From Ustulina deusta (lineage: Eukaryota > Ascomycota > Sordariomycetes > Xylariales > Xylariaceae), in assembly GCA_023159155.1 (NCBI GenBank), contig JAJNNX010000002.1, positions 1,612,001 through 1,676,000 of the forward strand: a stretch of 64,000 nucleotides of DNA, read 5' to 3'. A program made the position numbers and the translations under genes. The notes beneath the pieces are model-generated. The model made no database searches. It saw only the letters and a program-made list of their open reading frames with translations, and had not been told where the DNA came from. Shown here one piece after another: positions 32,657 through 44,697 of the stretch (positions within the stretch are counted from its first letter, which is position 1; every line of letters starts with the position of its first letter).

Positions 32657-35600
32657 ATGGATACCACACTTTGCTGCTCAATTGCCCAAGCTGCTGTAGC
32701 CGGTGCCTGTGCTTTACTCTATATTATCCGAATCACATTACCCAAAGGACCGCAATGGGCTCGTCCCTTTGCTCGGGAAGAGCTACCATCTGATCATCAT
32801 ACCAGGCGGTGGACGTCTTGGACAGTTTTGCTATTAGTATTGTCTATACTGGGCCTCATATCGTCTTCCCTGACCGCCCTATCACCCTCGCTCGACCACT
32901 TTCGGCTGCTCGATATAGGGCCATGGGTTGTTGGGTTGTTTATTACCGTGGTGGACCTACCTAAGAGGACACCGAAGACCTTACTAGGTCTCTATGTTAT
33001 CTCCTTTGTGTGTGGCCTTGTCGCGCTCGTTGCCAAATTCAACGAGCGCCACGAGGTACATTCACTGCAGGCTGTGGTCCTCGGTATAGAGCTAGCCGTC
33101 TTACTCGTTATTTTGGTAATGCCTATGCGCGACCCGGGCCTCGATAACGCTGGTATTGCGGGCACCAAAGATCCCCCTACGTCAGAGCTGAGAAGCCCTG
33201 AAGATAATCTAAGTCTGCTACAGTTCATGACCATATCTTGGTTATCACCACTCATGTCTCGGGGATACAGAAATCAGCTGAACGATGAAGATGTATGGGC
33301 TCTTCCTTACGAATTCCAACACAAGCAGCTGCACATCCTGTTCCGAGAACTTAAGGACCCTGTGTGGGTACGACTCGTGCTTGCGAACGGTCTCGACCTT
33401 TTCATTATTTCGGCTCTAGGGATTTTGGAGGCCGCGGCAAATTTGTCGGCACCGCTCCTGCTACAAAGCTTGCTAATTTCCATAGAGAAAGGTCCTAAGT
33501 ACCGGACAGAATCCATATCTTTGGCTCTAGTAATGCTGGTTCTACGACTTGTTAGTGCCCAGTCAGGTGTGTTCTCCCTCTGGTTTGGTCGCCGGGCATA
33601 CGAGAGATCTCGCGGAGAGATGATCACTATGGTCTATGCGAAAACGCTGGCGCGTAAGTCTCATGGCCAACAGGTGGAAGATGGAGAACGCAGTCAAGAG
33701 AATGGCCACGAGAGTGGCCACGAATATGAAAATGATGGTGCTGGTCTTGATGTCAATGAGGAAACCCCTCTATTAGGCCGCCAGTCCGAGCCAACCCGCT
33801 TCAAGCGACTATTTGGGTTCTTCAATTTTTATAGGGCTGCTCCATTAAAGAAGGTCAAGAGTCCTCCCAAACAACTAGCTACGATGGGCAAGATTCTGAA
33901 TCTTATGAAGTCAGACGTTTATGAAGTAGCACAGCGTTTTTGGGATTTTGCTGGGCTTATCACTACTCCTCTGCAACTAGTCCTCTCGTTTGTTTTTCTC
34001 TGGCGATTGCTTGGATGGCCCTGTCTCCTCGGTTTAGCATGGTTCATTCTTCTCCAGCTTCTGAACGCAGGCTGCATTCGACGGCTATATCTGAACGAGA
34101 AGCTTCGTCGCTCTGCGTCTGATGTGAGAATCAATGCTACATCCCAATTCATCGAAGCCATACGACCCCTGCGGTGGTATGACTGGCAATATAAATGGCT
34201 CGATACCATCATGAAGTCTCGTGAGGCTGAGTTGGATCTGAGAATTATCACGGGGCTTTGGAGTATAGCAATTAGTGCTACTAATCTATCTGGAAGCACA
34301 CTCTTTCCTGTGTTTACTTTCTTTGCTTACACATATATCGCCAAACAGCCCTTGACAGTTGATATCGCCTTTCCTGCTCTTCAATTATTCACAATGCTGG
34401 AAAGTAGCTTGAAAGAGATCCCGAACCTGGTCACAGTGCTTCTCAATGCATATGTTTCGTTGGATCGTATCGAGGCATTCATGGCAGAGCCAGACAAGGA
34501 AGAGAGCGATTCTGACGACTCCATGCCTGACATCGAATTTCGAGATGCAACTTTCATGTGGCCTACTAATCACAAAACGGTCTTGAGAGATATAAATCTT
34601 CGTTTTACCCCAGGACTTTCCATTGTATCTGGAAAGGTGGGTGCAGGAAAAACTGCTCTGCTCCAAGCCAGTAAGTAATATCTAGAGTTGCCTCGTTTCT
34701 CTTGTCTCATTTATGCTTCAAGTAAACGCCTTTCTGGGGTTGCGTTCTTATACAACAAACGATATTTGCTCCAAAAAACTTCATCATTGAGGCCCATAGC
34801 TAACTCTAAATGCTACAGTACTTGGCGAGCTAGACAGGGTTAAGGGCGGATGTGTCCTACCAAATCAGATGGTGGGCTATTGCGCACAATCTCCATGGCT
34901 TCAGAACATGAGCATTCGGGATAATATTTTATTCAACTTCCCGTATGACCCCGTTAGATACAAGAAGGTAGTAGACGCTTGCGCCCTCACGCCTGATCTT
35001 TCCAGCTTCTCCCATGGAGATTTATCAAATATCGGGGAGAACGGTATTGGTCTGTCCGGCGGTCAGAAGGCACGAGTGGCTTTGGCTAGAGCTATTTATA
35101 GCAATTCACGCATTCTACTACTCGACGATCCTCTCGCTGCACTAGATCATAACACGGCTGAGTCTATTGTACGCAAGCTGTTTCAAGGACCCCTGGTGGA
35201 AGGCCGTACTATAGTCCTCGTCACACATCGAGTAGACCTCTGCGCCCATCTCGCTGATCAGTTTGTCAGCATCAATAATGGATACGCCCGCGTCCTTGAC
35301 GCGGACGAGATCTCTCAGGAGATCACCATAATTGTTAGGGAGCCGGACGCACCTAGTCTCCCCCATGACGGGGAGGAAGTCCACGCGATAGATGAAGAAG
35401 ACGATGCCGCAATACCGGACAAATTCATCACGGACGAACACCGAGCATCCGGTGGCATTGTGGCTAGAATCTATTGGATCTACATAAAGGCTGGAAAGCT
35501 CAAGTGGTGGATATCAGTGATTGTTCTCTTCTCAGCTTTCCGTTCCGCCCGTATATTCAATGCATGGTTTTTGAAAGCCTGGGGTGAGGGATACTCGTCT

Positions 35601-37157
35601 GTGGAAGAATCAACCCTCACTACCTGGGGTCTTGGGGATGGAATATTTGACAATTTCCCAAGTCCGGTTGACAATGTTACGCCCTGGCTTGTGTGGTACG
35701 CAGCTTTGGGCGTCTTTATGACCGCCTTCTATACACTTACGCAATGTGGCCTACTCTTGATCTTGTATCTGGCGGCTAAAGACTTGTTCGGGAGGGTTCT
35801 GGACCAAGTCAGTAGTGCTACATTCCGGTTCTACGACACCACACCCGTTGGACGACTGATGAACCGCCTGACGACGGACATAGGGATGTTAGACGGTGGA
35901 ATGATCGCACCGTTACAAGACGTCACATTCTGGTCCATTAACTGGATCACCAGCATGGTTGTCATCGCATCCATAACGCCCGCATTCTTCGCCTTCGCGC
36001 TAGTTATGACTCTGTGGTTCACGTACATCTTTAACCTTTTCATTCCCACGTCTCAGAGTCTAAGACGACTTGAAATGGTGTCACTGTCCCCATTGATGTC
36101 CAATTTCGGCATCTTATTGGAGGGTCTAGCAACAATCCGGGCCTTCAAGGCTCAACCACATTTCCAAACCAAAAATATTAACATTACAGACGCTTTCCAG
36201 AAGATGGACCACTTCTATTGGAGTTTGCAGGCATGGATACAGTACCGGTTCGATGCTATTTCAGCGATATCAACTTTTAGCCTAGTATTGCTGTCCCTGT
36301 ACCAGGGTTTATCACCTGGCTTAACAGCCTTCGTCCTTGCTACAGCATCACAGTTCGTCGATGCTACACACGGTATTTGCAGGGCATACGGGAAACTGCA
36401 GATGGACTTTGTGTCGGTGGAACGCGTCGTGGAACTGCTCGATCTTGAGCAGGAACCGTCTGGCCACCGCAAGCCTGCTGCAAATTGGCCTTCGTACAGC
36501 GACGATATCACCTTCGATCAAGTAACACTCAAATATGCCCCGCATCTGGATCCTTCCCTACAAGATGTGTCTTTCACCATCCCTGGCGGAGCAACTTGCG
36601 CAGTGTTAGGCCGCACAGGCTCAGGCAAATCAACACTTGCCCTCGCCCTCCTCGCCACGATGCATCCGGAGCGCGGCAGTATTTGCGTCGGCGACATGAA
36701 CATCTCACACGTAGACGTACATGTGTGGCGACAACACATCAGCTTCGTCGCGCAAGACCCAGTATTATTCCCAGGTACGCTGCGCGACAATCTCGACCCC
36801 CTACAGCTACATAGCGACGCCGAGTGTGAGGCAGCGCTGCACCGGATTCTTGGGCCCGGGTGGGCGCTAGACTCTCCTGTCGGCGATGGCGGCAAGAACC
36901 TCAGCCAGGGGCAACGACAACTTGTCGGTATCGGGCGTGCGGTTCTCCGTCGGAGCCCCGTCATCATCCTTGACGAGGCGACCGCGTCCATTGATAAGGA
37001 GACCGCCCTCGCCATCCAGGACGTCCTCCGCGACGAGCTCGCCCAGAGCACCGTTATCACTATTGCACATCGCCTTGAAGCTGTGCGTGACGCGGACTAC
37101 TTCATTCGGCTCGATGCAGGACGTGTGGTTGAGGCTGGCCCTGCCTCTCAGCCGTAA
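32657..37157 (+). CDS. ABCC-type (multidrug-resistance-associated) full-length ABC transporter
   Basis: ABCC proteins use ATP to export glutathione conjugates, drugs or metabolites across the plasma or vacuolar membrane. Exon 1 is 32657-34670 and exon 2 is 34819-37157, with a 148-nt phase-1 intron just after the first Walker A; the product is 1450 aa. A five-helix TMD0 (residues about 1-155) precedes TMD1, which starts LLQFMTISWLSPLMSRGY. NBD1 has Walker A SGKVGAGKTALLQA, signature LSGGQKARVALARAI and Walker B RILLLDDPLAALD, with Asp in place of the catalytic Glu as usual in ABCC site 1. TMD2 includes FRFYDTTPVGRLMNRLTTD. NBD2 has LGRTGSGKSTLALAL, LSQGQRQLVGIGRAVLRR and VIILDEATASID, a complete site. 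A Glu/His-rich insertion (about residues 335-375) lies between TMD1 helices. Substrate cannot be read from sequence. The start at 32657 has a GCCATGG context. Confidence 0.95.
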
Positions 37158-39102
37158 TATTACTGGAGGGCAAAGATACTCTTTGAGTCTCGGCCAGGAA
37201 ATACAAACAAGAAACAAAAAGGTGAAAGGAAACAAAAAGGATGATGGAAAAATTCATATGATTCTCGTTGATGGGGATCCTGGTGTGGTGCACCGGTTTT
37301 TTACTTTTCTTTTTGGGTTAAGGATTGTATACTGCGCACATACTGGTCAAGAATACTAGAATGATTGATGATTGGCAGTCCCAAGAGCGGTTGATTTTTA
37401 CCACTCTTGTTTAGATAGTAGTATACCTTAGGAAGCGTTTGTAGGCCATTCGAATGAAGACTAATTTTGCCTATTGGTTATCACTTTTCACGTGCAAGCG
37501 GATTTCGCCATGTATTTACACCCATACAGCGCTAAGTTGAAATCTCCGTGACCCCTCCACCAGAGGATTACAGCCATTAACGGATTCCTATCCAACAGGA
37601 AGTTTGGCTTCGTTCGTTCCAGCAAGCACTGCTCCGGCGCCTATTTCCTCTCTCCAAGAGGCAAAGAGATAGTAGCAACAGCAGAATTCCCAGCTATAGG
37701 ACGAGACTTGATGAACACCTTTGCTTGACCACTGTTCCCTGGGACGTCACGTCGTTTGTCTAAGCTCTAGGACTCCGTGAGCGGCGCCACCTGAAGAAAT
37801 GTCAGCAGCGGCTTCAAAAGGAAAGGGGAAAGTAAGAGAAAGTGACAGAGTAATATTATATGACGATTTATGAAACTTATAACAGGGTACAACGAAGTTG
37901 TCGCTGTTGTCACGCAGTGGCAGAGATGAGAAGGAGATGAGAGCTAAAAGAGTCTTCATTCTTGGCATCTATCAGCAAGAGGGCTTTCTTTACGATGCCT
38001 ATCAACTCGCTGAACGGGCAAGTGTTTCAACTGATTGCGTTACTATTGATACGGGCAACCGCCCAATTTAACGAATGTCGGGCCTGTAGCATCTTGGGTA
38101 TAGATATCTTTAAGGTGATTTATAGGTACTATCTCAAGGTCTAATGTCAATAGTCCTAGCACGTTACGATGGGTATTAATGAACCTAGAGCCATTAATAT
38201 AGTCATCGACACAGTTGCTATCTTAATTGGTCACCCTTGGCGATTCAACTGCCTCATATGCCAGTCCACTTGACATGGGGAGGTGACAGACCTTCACACG
38301 AGGGTTATTATTACCAGTTTGGTCTATCGGCTTGTAAGTCAGGTCAGATCCAGCCCGACTTAGAATTGTGTAAACTCGTATTGCGCGCCATAAAGCGTTC
38401 ATGGCTAGTGCTAATATTTCTTAGTGAAGCTAGTTCTTCGATGAAAAAGGATATCATGCTTAAGCTAATCCCTTCAAGTCGGAAGCCATTGCTTGAAAAA
38501 GATTGCCTCAATTAAGATATTCAAACCGCACTTTACAGTCTTTTATATGGCCTTGAGTTGCATGTTCTCCTTACGCCCTATGAGACTTTTGACAAGGATC
38601 ACAGGTCAGAGAATAGCATTGACGACAGCTTTAACGACCCCTCCCCCAACAGAAATAATGCTTTCTGAGACGGAGAAGACTATGGCTGGGTAAGTGAGAC
38701 ATCAGGAGTAGGCTCTATCACGCGTTATGTTCTTTTGTGGGTTGTGAGAGGGCCTCGAATAAGGTAATGTTTGGGCATGAATCAATTAAGCAGAGGTGCG
38801 ACATATTACCCAACCTACACAGCAACCTAATTGGAGATTTTTCACTGCAAGTGTACGGTATATGCACTGAGAAGTGCATATTGCGTAGACTTACTCGGAG
38901 GCATGCGGGGAACCGTTGGTTCAGGAAATAACCGAACCCTGCATCCTATCCATTTCCACTCAACAATTTTTCACCCAAACAAGTCATAAATATCGACTTT
39001 CACCACTTTAATGTTTCTCAAGATCTCCGGCACTGTCGAGACCCTAAATTTCAGCTTCACTCACCTCAACTCCTCCTGCAATTGCATAAAGAGACGCCCA
39101 GT
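37158..39102. other. AT-rich spacer with possible decayed element sequence
   Basis: About 1.9 kb with no intact gene. Between about 38230 and 38700 a 92-codon plus-strand frame is followed by interrupted frames that include the short readings LYGLE and TPYETFDKD. These faintly resemble Ty1/copia polyprotein segments but are far too short and broken to call. The final 200 bases hold the promoter of the phosphodiesterase gene. Confidence 0.4.
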
Positions 39103-42100
39103 ATGAGATTCGGTCGAGATTATCACCAACACTTTGTGCCGGAGTGGTCTGGATTTTATATCCAATATGATTTGATAAAATCCCGCCTGAAATCGAGAGT
39201 CCACACAGTTGACAGTGAGCCATACCTTCGCCACCATGAAGGCCCCTACCTTTCTACCCTGCACTTATAAGAGGCTGACTTCTTGCCAGGTTCAGTTCAG
39301 TTGCTTTCTGACGACGTCGAAGCCCTTTTATCATTTCAAAGAGATCAACTATGCGCTCTTGGTCGCCGAGAAACCGCCATTTGGAACATCTTCGATGAGC
39401 CTCAGCACCCCCGAGTTTTTTATACTTGTGAACGCAACTTTATCCTTAGTGAGTTGAATGCAGTACTGCAAGAGCTGCTCAAACTCCAATGGTTCGATCG
39501 GATCAATCGAGAAGCCATTGACAGACTATTTAAAAAGTTCCACCATGTTGCACCACAGAGCGAGTCTAGCCATTTTGTCCTAGGATCCCTTCGATCTCAG
39601 TGGCACCAACAACAGCAGGCTCAACAGCTAGAGTTAAGCAAGATCAGAAAGAGATTACAGAACAGTATCTTGTGTATAACCGAGGCAGCCGATTCAAACA
39701 AAAGTACAGATTCATCACTGCTCGCCCCGGTCCTGGGAATGTCGCCGGATGTTCCCCTCTTCCAAGACGCTTTGTTTAGGGCTGTTAATGAGAATGGGCC
39801 AGATGCTTCAAAGGCTCTGTTCATGCAACTAGTCACTTCGCCGGAAACTGTCTTCCATGAAGTAGTTCACCGCCTGTTCGTCTTCTTCGTCATCCAGCGA
39901 TCATGGCAACATGTTCTAACGCTACTTGGCCACGTCGCATCGCGGGGCAGTCTGAATTTCGGTCATGACCATCTACAACTTTTGATCGCTGGGTATGTCC
40001 AAGAAACCCACAGCTCGGATGCTGGTTCAGCTGGCACAGCTGGATCTCATCGGGATATATCAGCAGGATCGTCTGCTCTAGACGTTTTTGCCCGCATACT
40101 TCAACTTTTAGGTCCTGCTCGTGTGAAGGAACTCTTCACGAAGGACGCTGATGAGCCCCTGCTTTTGCATTTACTGGCTAAATATGGCCTTTTGGAATGG
40201 TACCGCCTTGCTCTTGGAAAGATACAGGAGACGGGAGAGAAACTAAACATCACGGCAACGATCCTCTCGACTGATAGATTGAAGCTGACCCCACTGCATT
40301 ACGCTCTTCTTTATCACCATCCTCGCGTCGCGGATTTCTTGTCCGAGATGTTAGTGGAGGATGGGGATGAGTACAAAACATCAGACTGCCAAGCTACCCT
40401 CGGAAGTTATCTTAACCTGGCAGTGAAATTCGGAAAGAATGATGTTATTGCTCGGATGTCACGTATGACTAACCTTGATCTCAAGTCTATCTATGGAAGC
40501 AGTGCACTTCACATAGCTGCTCGAGACGGAAGAATTGACATGATCGCACAACTCCTTCGGGCTGGGGCAAGTATCGACGCGATTGAGCACCCGCGGGGCT
40601 GGACACCCCTTTTTGAAGCAGCTGTGAATGGCTGGGCGGGAACTGTTAAACATCTACTCGAACATGGCGCAAACGCGGCTATAACAGACTGTATGGGCTG
40701 GACAGCAAAGGAGGCAGCGACATACAGAGGCCATTTGGCAGTCGCTGAGCTTCTACACAGCGCCAGTCCCAATGAACATGCCCGGAGCATAGAACATACA
40801 CCTCGTCCAACAAAAGCTATTGTAAACCACGGCGGCACACACGGGGATATCATCGTCAACGTGAATTTAGGCCCAATGCAGGTTGGAAGAGATTCGCCAT
40901 CAGTGCAGCTGAGATATTGTTCAACGGGTCCTATAGGAGGAAACGAGGCTCTATTCCACTTGAACATATCCGCAGCTGGCCAAACTCATCGCATACAGCT
41001 TCCCATTCTGGATGATAGGGCCAACGTTCCTCTCGTTTTTGTGTTCCCGCAGGGCGCGGACATGCAACTTGCATTCAAGATCTTTCGGGATGATCCAGAA
41101 GAAGGTGAAGACGGTGCGCTTGTCTGCGGTGGTGCAGCTCTATTGGAAAGCAATAGACTGCTGTTTGGGACAACAAGGCAAAGTCTGGTCAGAGAGCATA
41201 CAGTGTCGGTCTTAGATAGCACGACTCTAGATATTGCCGGGTCGATATTGTTCACTTATGTGATCGCCAAACCGATCGCACACCTTCAGTCGCCAAAATA
41301 CAGCCTCGCCGAGGTAAGAAAGAGCGGAAGTCCAGTGGCATTATTCGGTCATAGAGGTATGTGTTCCAGTAGTTCGACTCACTTCTTAGTTGTTAACTAC
41401 CTGAAAGGCCTCGGACAAAACGTTGCCAGTCGAGAACATCTTCAGATCGGAGAGAATACAGTTGAGGTTCGGGCTCTTCAGAAAATCTACTTTATAGCAA
41501 GGGTTAACATTTAGGAAGTCCTTTACGGCGGCGGCTAATGCGGGTGCCCCCTTTGTAGAAGTAAGTTGCAGGTTTTGGCACACGAGACGAGGCATATCAA
41601 GCTAACACTGACTGTCCCATCGTCTAGTTTGGTATTTAAATTGGCCTTTCCTTACTTTTTTCGAGACCCTTTCTGATATTTTCAGATGTTCAAGTCACCC
41701 GAGACCTCGAACCTGTCATTTACCACGATTTTTCTCTAAGTGAAACCGGCACCGATATTCCAATTCATGATGTCACGGTTGATCAGTTTAAATACACTAG
41801 TGGTGTGCAGTCGCCCCAACCGACTCTTGACCCCGACAGAAAAGAAGGTAGTGTCGATTCGCGTTATGCCAAGGCAAGGCCGCGATCGCAGTCTCTAGGT
41901 TGTGGCGGGGATCCTGGCGTATTCCAGATACGAGACCGATTGAGCCATACGGTAGACTTCAAGATGAAAGGGATGAAGTCGAACACTCGAGGACATGTTA
42001 TCCAACAGCCCCTCGCTACGCTAAAAGACCTATTCCACAAACTTCCCAAGATAGTCGGATTTAATATCGAACTAAGTAAGCTTTTTGTCCCCTGGGCATT

Positions 42101-42689
42101 GTGAGAGGTATCGCAGCTCGGCACTAACTACGCCAGAATATCCAAGGTTTCATGAGACGGTGGGTGCCGACGTTGCTCCCATCGGGCCAGAGCTCAATCT
42201 CTACGTCGATACAATCCTCGAACACGTGCATCTCTACGGCAGTGATCGACCGATCATACTCTCATCATTCACGCCCGAAATTTGCATCCTGCTCTCTTTG
42301 AAGCAAAAGGCGTATCCAGTCATGTTCATCACGAATGCAGGCAAGCTCCCAATGATAGATGTGGAGAGGCGGGCTGCGAGCATGCAGATAGCAGTCAAAT
42401 TCGCAAAACTCTGGAATCTCGCCGGGATCGTCTTTGCGTCCGAACCGCTAGTTCTCTGTCCAAGGCTGATACGCCATGTGAAGAGTTTTGGCCTTGTTTG
42501 CGCTTCGTACGGTCCACAGAATAGTCTACCCGGTGATGTAATAGTAGGTCTACTGTTCACATTGTTCCCGAGTATCCTGGCTGACCGCTTTTATAGACAC
42601 AAGTACGGGCGGGGATAGATATCTTGATCCTAGATAGGGTAGGGCTGATTGCGAAGACATTGAAGGAGCAAACTCACCGAATCAAGTGA
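39103..42689 (+). CDS. gde1: Glycerophosphodiester phosphodiesterase, SPX-ankyrin-GDPD (Gde1-like), with a 4-nt micro-exon
   Basis: Gde1 enzymes hydrolyse glycerophosphocholine to glycerol-3-phosphate and choline in the cytosol, linking phospholipid turnover to phosphate supply. Eight exons encode 1057 aa: 39103-39214, 39290-41356, 41408-41466, 41519-41560, 41628-41631, 41686-42075, 42137-42543 and 42597-42689. The SPX domain begins MRFGRDYHQHFVPEWSGFYI; ankyrin repeats include LTPLHYALLYHHPRVADFL, SSALHIAARDGRIDMIAQLL and GWTPLFEAAVNGWAG. The GDPD domain is rebuilt only by splicing: FGHRG|LGQN, GENTVE|SF, FVE|F, then DVQVTRDLEPVIYHDF, FNIEL|KYPRFHE and TQVRAGIDILILDRVG. Catalytic His, Glu and Asp residues (HRG, GENT, EFD, YHD) are all present, which favours Gde1 over the Pho81/NUC-2 regulators. 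Exon 5 is just TTTG. The donor after exon 3 (GTTCGG) is weak, so the exon 3/4 junction is the least certain. Confidence 0.88.
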
Positions 42690-44697
42690 TCGGTGGTCTA
42701 GGAGGAATCTGATGTTTCTTCCTATAGTGGATTACACAGTCTGTCGTGCACTGAACAGCAATAGACATTGCAGCGAAATGGAATTATGACACCTTTCCAA
42801 CTGCTACCATGCTGGAAGTGTTCCTGCGAGATTCCTTTGTTAACTAATCTTATGAATTCGCCTAAAGGAGATTTACCTCATCATCGACCACCCATGTATG
42901 TGTTCACTAGAAGCTCTCAGGAGCCGGTCGGAGGTCAGAGACATGTAAGTAATTAGTCTCAAAGAGGTGTCTGTCTAACATAGTAATAAATGGGATGGCT
43001 GGTCTGCGAAGCATCAAATTCATAAATTAAGGTTGAGTTTCATACAAGCTGGGTTATATATCTGACCAACATATGGTGCTAAGATCCTGACTGTTTCTCA
43101 TGAGGACGCACTGAAGGACCCCGCGATCTCGGTTGTTGCGCCTGCTGTCAAGTGTCTGATGAAGGGCGACGTGGAGAGCTGATCAATATACTCACCTAAC
43201 AAGCCTTGACACGCCTTTGATTGAGGAAAAGACTCCATGCCGTGAATGCGATATCTGGGTAAGCATAGCACGTGAAGCAAGCAAGATTGGCCGTGGAACT
43301 TGGAGGCAATCTTATGTCAGAGAGCAAGATCAAACTGTAGAGGGATAAGTTGCTGTACTATGTAGGCCTTCGCGTTCGTAAGGATAGTGCGATAAACTAA
43401 ATATAGGTATCTAGACTTTCGCTTAGAAGGTTGTGCACGGGTTAAAATGCAGTCGTGCGTAATGCCTTCTTCGGGTGCCCTTGGCTGTGATCTTTGAATA
43501 TAAGAGATACGCGTAGCGCCGTATTTAGTATATCCTCAGGACGCTAGGTAGTGTTAGCCTAGATGATTTAGGCGGGTGCAACATAAAAAGTATATCAGTA
43601 TGATTATTACCTACTACCTAAAGAGTAGATTACAGATCTGCCCTTGCTACCATCCAACAAAGGCTATTTCTGTACAGTTCCGTAGAAGACATTGTAGAGC
43701 ACTATCCGTCTAGATAGAGGCAGGGACGGTGCTGTATGGTAAGGTACCTACCTACCTAGGTAAGTACTTAGGTATCCATGATGTCGACCAATGCAATGTG
43801 GGGGTGGTCTAGAATAAGTAATCAAAAAGACCTAGTCCCGTTTTAGAATAGTTAATAGTAATAATTAAATAAGGTACACAGGTGGCATTTATCCGGATAT
43901 TAGCCCGAAAGCTGCGTTAGGTGCTAAACAAGGGTCTTAGGTTCATTAAAATTAGTAGTGCAACCGCTATCACGACCAATCACTAGCTCTGTAGTTATAA
44001 ATAGGTGGGGCCAACTATATTTTAGTAGGTAGGTAGCTCTCATATAAATTGCAGCTGCCCATAGTTTATAAAAAGTAAAAAATCACGCCAAATTTTGCCA
44101 AGAGTTAAGTAGTTATATGCTGAGAGAAACCTACCTATATCTTTTTTTCTTCCAACGTGTTCAAGCTACACTACACGTACCTGCCTTCGAAGCTATCTGC
44201 CCTTGACCTTTCCACCCCAACCCGACCTGTGATGATAATCATAGATCTACATGTACAGTACATTCAGCACGCATCCAGGCTACGAAACCATCTGGTGAGA
44301 CTGCCGAAACCATCCCACGAAGCGGTTTGTTGATGTCTAGGGTAGGTTAGGTAGGTATTAGCACGTCCTGCAAGGAATCTGCAGCCACAACCTGCAGCAG
44401 GCAGCGTCGGGACTGGACCTTGCCTATTTGATCAACTGCCCGAGGTTGAGGTCGCAACTATATCCTGCCTACAACACCCGGCTGCTAACAAGGTTCATCG
44501 CAAGCAAGCAAAAAGGAAGGGACGCATCTTTTTTAAGCGTCGTATGCTTGTTGGCAAGCCTCATACGTGATCGTCCAGTTGCTATGAATATCGAGCGTTG
44601 AACCCCCGCTGCAGACTTGGCCACTTCACCATTGCGCATCGGGAGAAGCGATCACGCTTACAGCCGTGCTTAGGCATATCTGCAAGAGAGGGCTTTC
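42690..44697. other. AT-rich spacer with motif copies
   Basis: About 2 kb between two plus-strand genes without a supported gene. CCTACCTACCTAGGTAAGTA-type motifs occur at about 43740-43775, and TAGGTAGGT copies at about 44025-44040 and 44340-44355. The right part is the promoter and leader of the C2HC-finger protein gene. Confidence 0.5.

Noticed and set aside
9755..42689. A secondary-metabolite gene cluster
   Set aside because: An ABC transporter and an amino-acid enzyme copy are present, but no synthase, oxidase or pathway regulator was found in the window.
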